A stretch of DNA of 15,793 nt. It comes from Irineochytrium annulatum (lineage: Eukaryota > Chytridiomycota > Chytridiomycetes > Chytridiales > Chytridiaceae). Position 1 is the first letter of the stretch; each line of letters begins with the position of its first letter. The position numbers and the translations under genes are program-made. Location: the NCBI GenBank assembly GCA_027600665.1, contig JADGJL010000674.1:1-15793 (forward strand). The letters run 5' to 3'. Shown piece by piece: positions 15,371 to 15,793 of this stretch. The notes beneath the pieces were generated by a model. That model ran no database searches. It was not told the origin of the DNA and worked only from the letters and a program-made list of their open reading frames with translations.

Positions 15371-15793
15371 ATGAAGGGAGAGGGGAACAGCCCCGCGAGT
15401 CCTAAGGCGGAGCACGGCGCGCTGCTGCCGACGTCCCTCGCGGACGGTTGGGTTGAGCGCCTAACGAAATTCTACCTGATCCCCGAAGGCCCCTTCCTTG
15501 CCAACTGGGACCGTTTCATGGTCCTCGTCACGGTCGCCAACTGCGTCCTCCTCTCCTTCATGTCCGCCTTCAAGTTCCACAATGTCGCTTCGTGGATCGT
15601 CTGCTATCTCATCGACGCCCTCTTCCTGGTCGATATCTACATCAAGTTCCACGTCGCGTACCTGCAGTCCGGCTTCTGGGTTGTCTTCCCGAAGGAGATG
15701 GCCGTCTATTACCTTAACTCATACGAGTTCCGGTACGACATCCTCTGCAGCATACCGACGGACGTCATCGCGCTGGGTTGGGCGGGCCAGGGG
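15371..15793 (+). CDS. Cyclic-nucleotide-gated/HCN-like ion channel, N-terminal part (cut by window end)
   Basis: The first 141 residues are present and the frame is still open at the window edge. A short cytosolic N-terminus leads to S1 (about 48-66), S2 (about 73-95, with Asp88 in LVDIYIKF) and the start of S3 (about 120-135, RYDILCSIPTD, with Asp123). The S2-S3 linker and the phrase YDILCSIPTDVI are typical of the voltage-sensor half of CNG/HCN/EAG-type channels. The pore and cyclic-nucleotide-binding domain, if present, lie outside. In zoosporic fungi such channels are linked to zoospore signalling; in Blastocladiella a CNG channel acts in phototaxis. EAG-type or other voltage-gated K+ channels cannot be excluded. 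The ATG is the first after an in-frame stop. Confidence 0.78.
   Translation, partial: MKGEGNSPASPKAEHGALLPTSLADGWVERLTKFYLIPEGPFLANWDRFMVLVTVANCVLLSFMSAFKFHNVASWIVCYLIDALFLVDIYIKFHVAYLQSGFWVVFPKEMAVYYLNSYEFRYDILCSIPTDVIALGWAGQG

Noticed and set aside
1..15793. tRNA, rRNA, CRISPR, transposase or reverse transcriptase
   Set aside because: I looked for these in the gene-free stretches and saw none; a covariance-model or repeat-library search would be needed to exclude diverged ones.

Overview
The window looks like nuclear DNA of a flagellated (zoosporic) fungus, most likely a chytrid or close relative. This is inferred from gene content: a SHIPPO-repeat (axoneme-associated) protein and the start of a cyclic-nucleotide-gated/HCN-type channel sit beside fungal-type GPI-anchored wall proteins. 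Genes are GC-rich and close together. Introns are short (44-79 bp) with GT..AG ends. No virus, transposon, CRISPR array, tRNA or rRNA was recognised.

Layout. About 390-1074 holds a divergent pair of tiny genes: a frameshifted, truncated copy on the minus strand (390-462) and an intact 46-codon gene on the plus strand (847-987). Next come a GPI-anchored CFEM-like protein (1360-2130, +) and, converging on it, an Ecm33/receptor-L-domain-like GPI protein (4152-2486, -). Diverging from that is a ten-exon SHIPPO-repeat gene (4415-6887, +), followed by a five-exon AGC-type protein kinase (7105-9933, +). An ALKBH1-type dioxygenase (11231-10020, -) and a sepiapterin-reductase-like enzyme (11288-12239, +) diverge from a 56-bp gap. 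After about 1 kb without a convincing gene there is a second divergent pair of tiny genes (13418-13278, -, and 13810-13941, +). Then come a DUF1764 protein (14867-14256, -) and the N-terminal part of a CNG/HCN-like channel that runs off the window (15371 onward, +).

The most unusual content is the microprotein family. Three intact 43-46 residue proteins and one broken copy share the C-terminal motif PEHVK(R/Q)SPV..GG followed by S.PTR.L. Each arm of an inverted duplication of about 680 bp carries a divergent pair and its shared promoter, and the arms lie about 12 kb apart. Between the two best-matched copies, eight codons in a row differ only by silent changes, which is strong internal evidence that the peptide is translated and constrained. 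I recognise no known family.

The genes do not form one pathway. Two fit the zoospore (SHIPPO protein, channel), two the cell surface (CFEM-like, Ecm33-like), and the rest are housekeeping or signalling: nucleic-acid demethylation, pterin or carbonyl reduction, a kinase, and a small basic DUF1764 protein.
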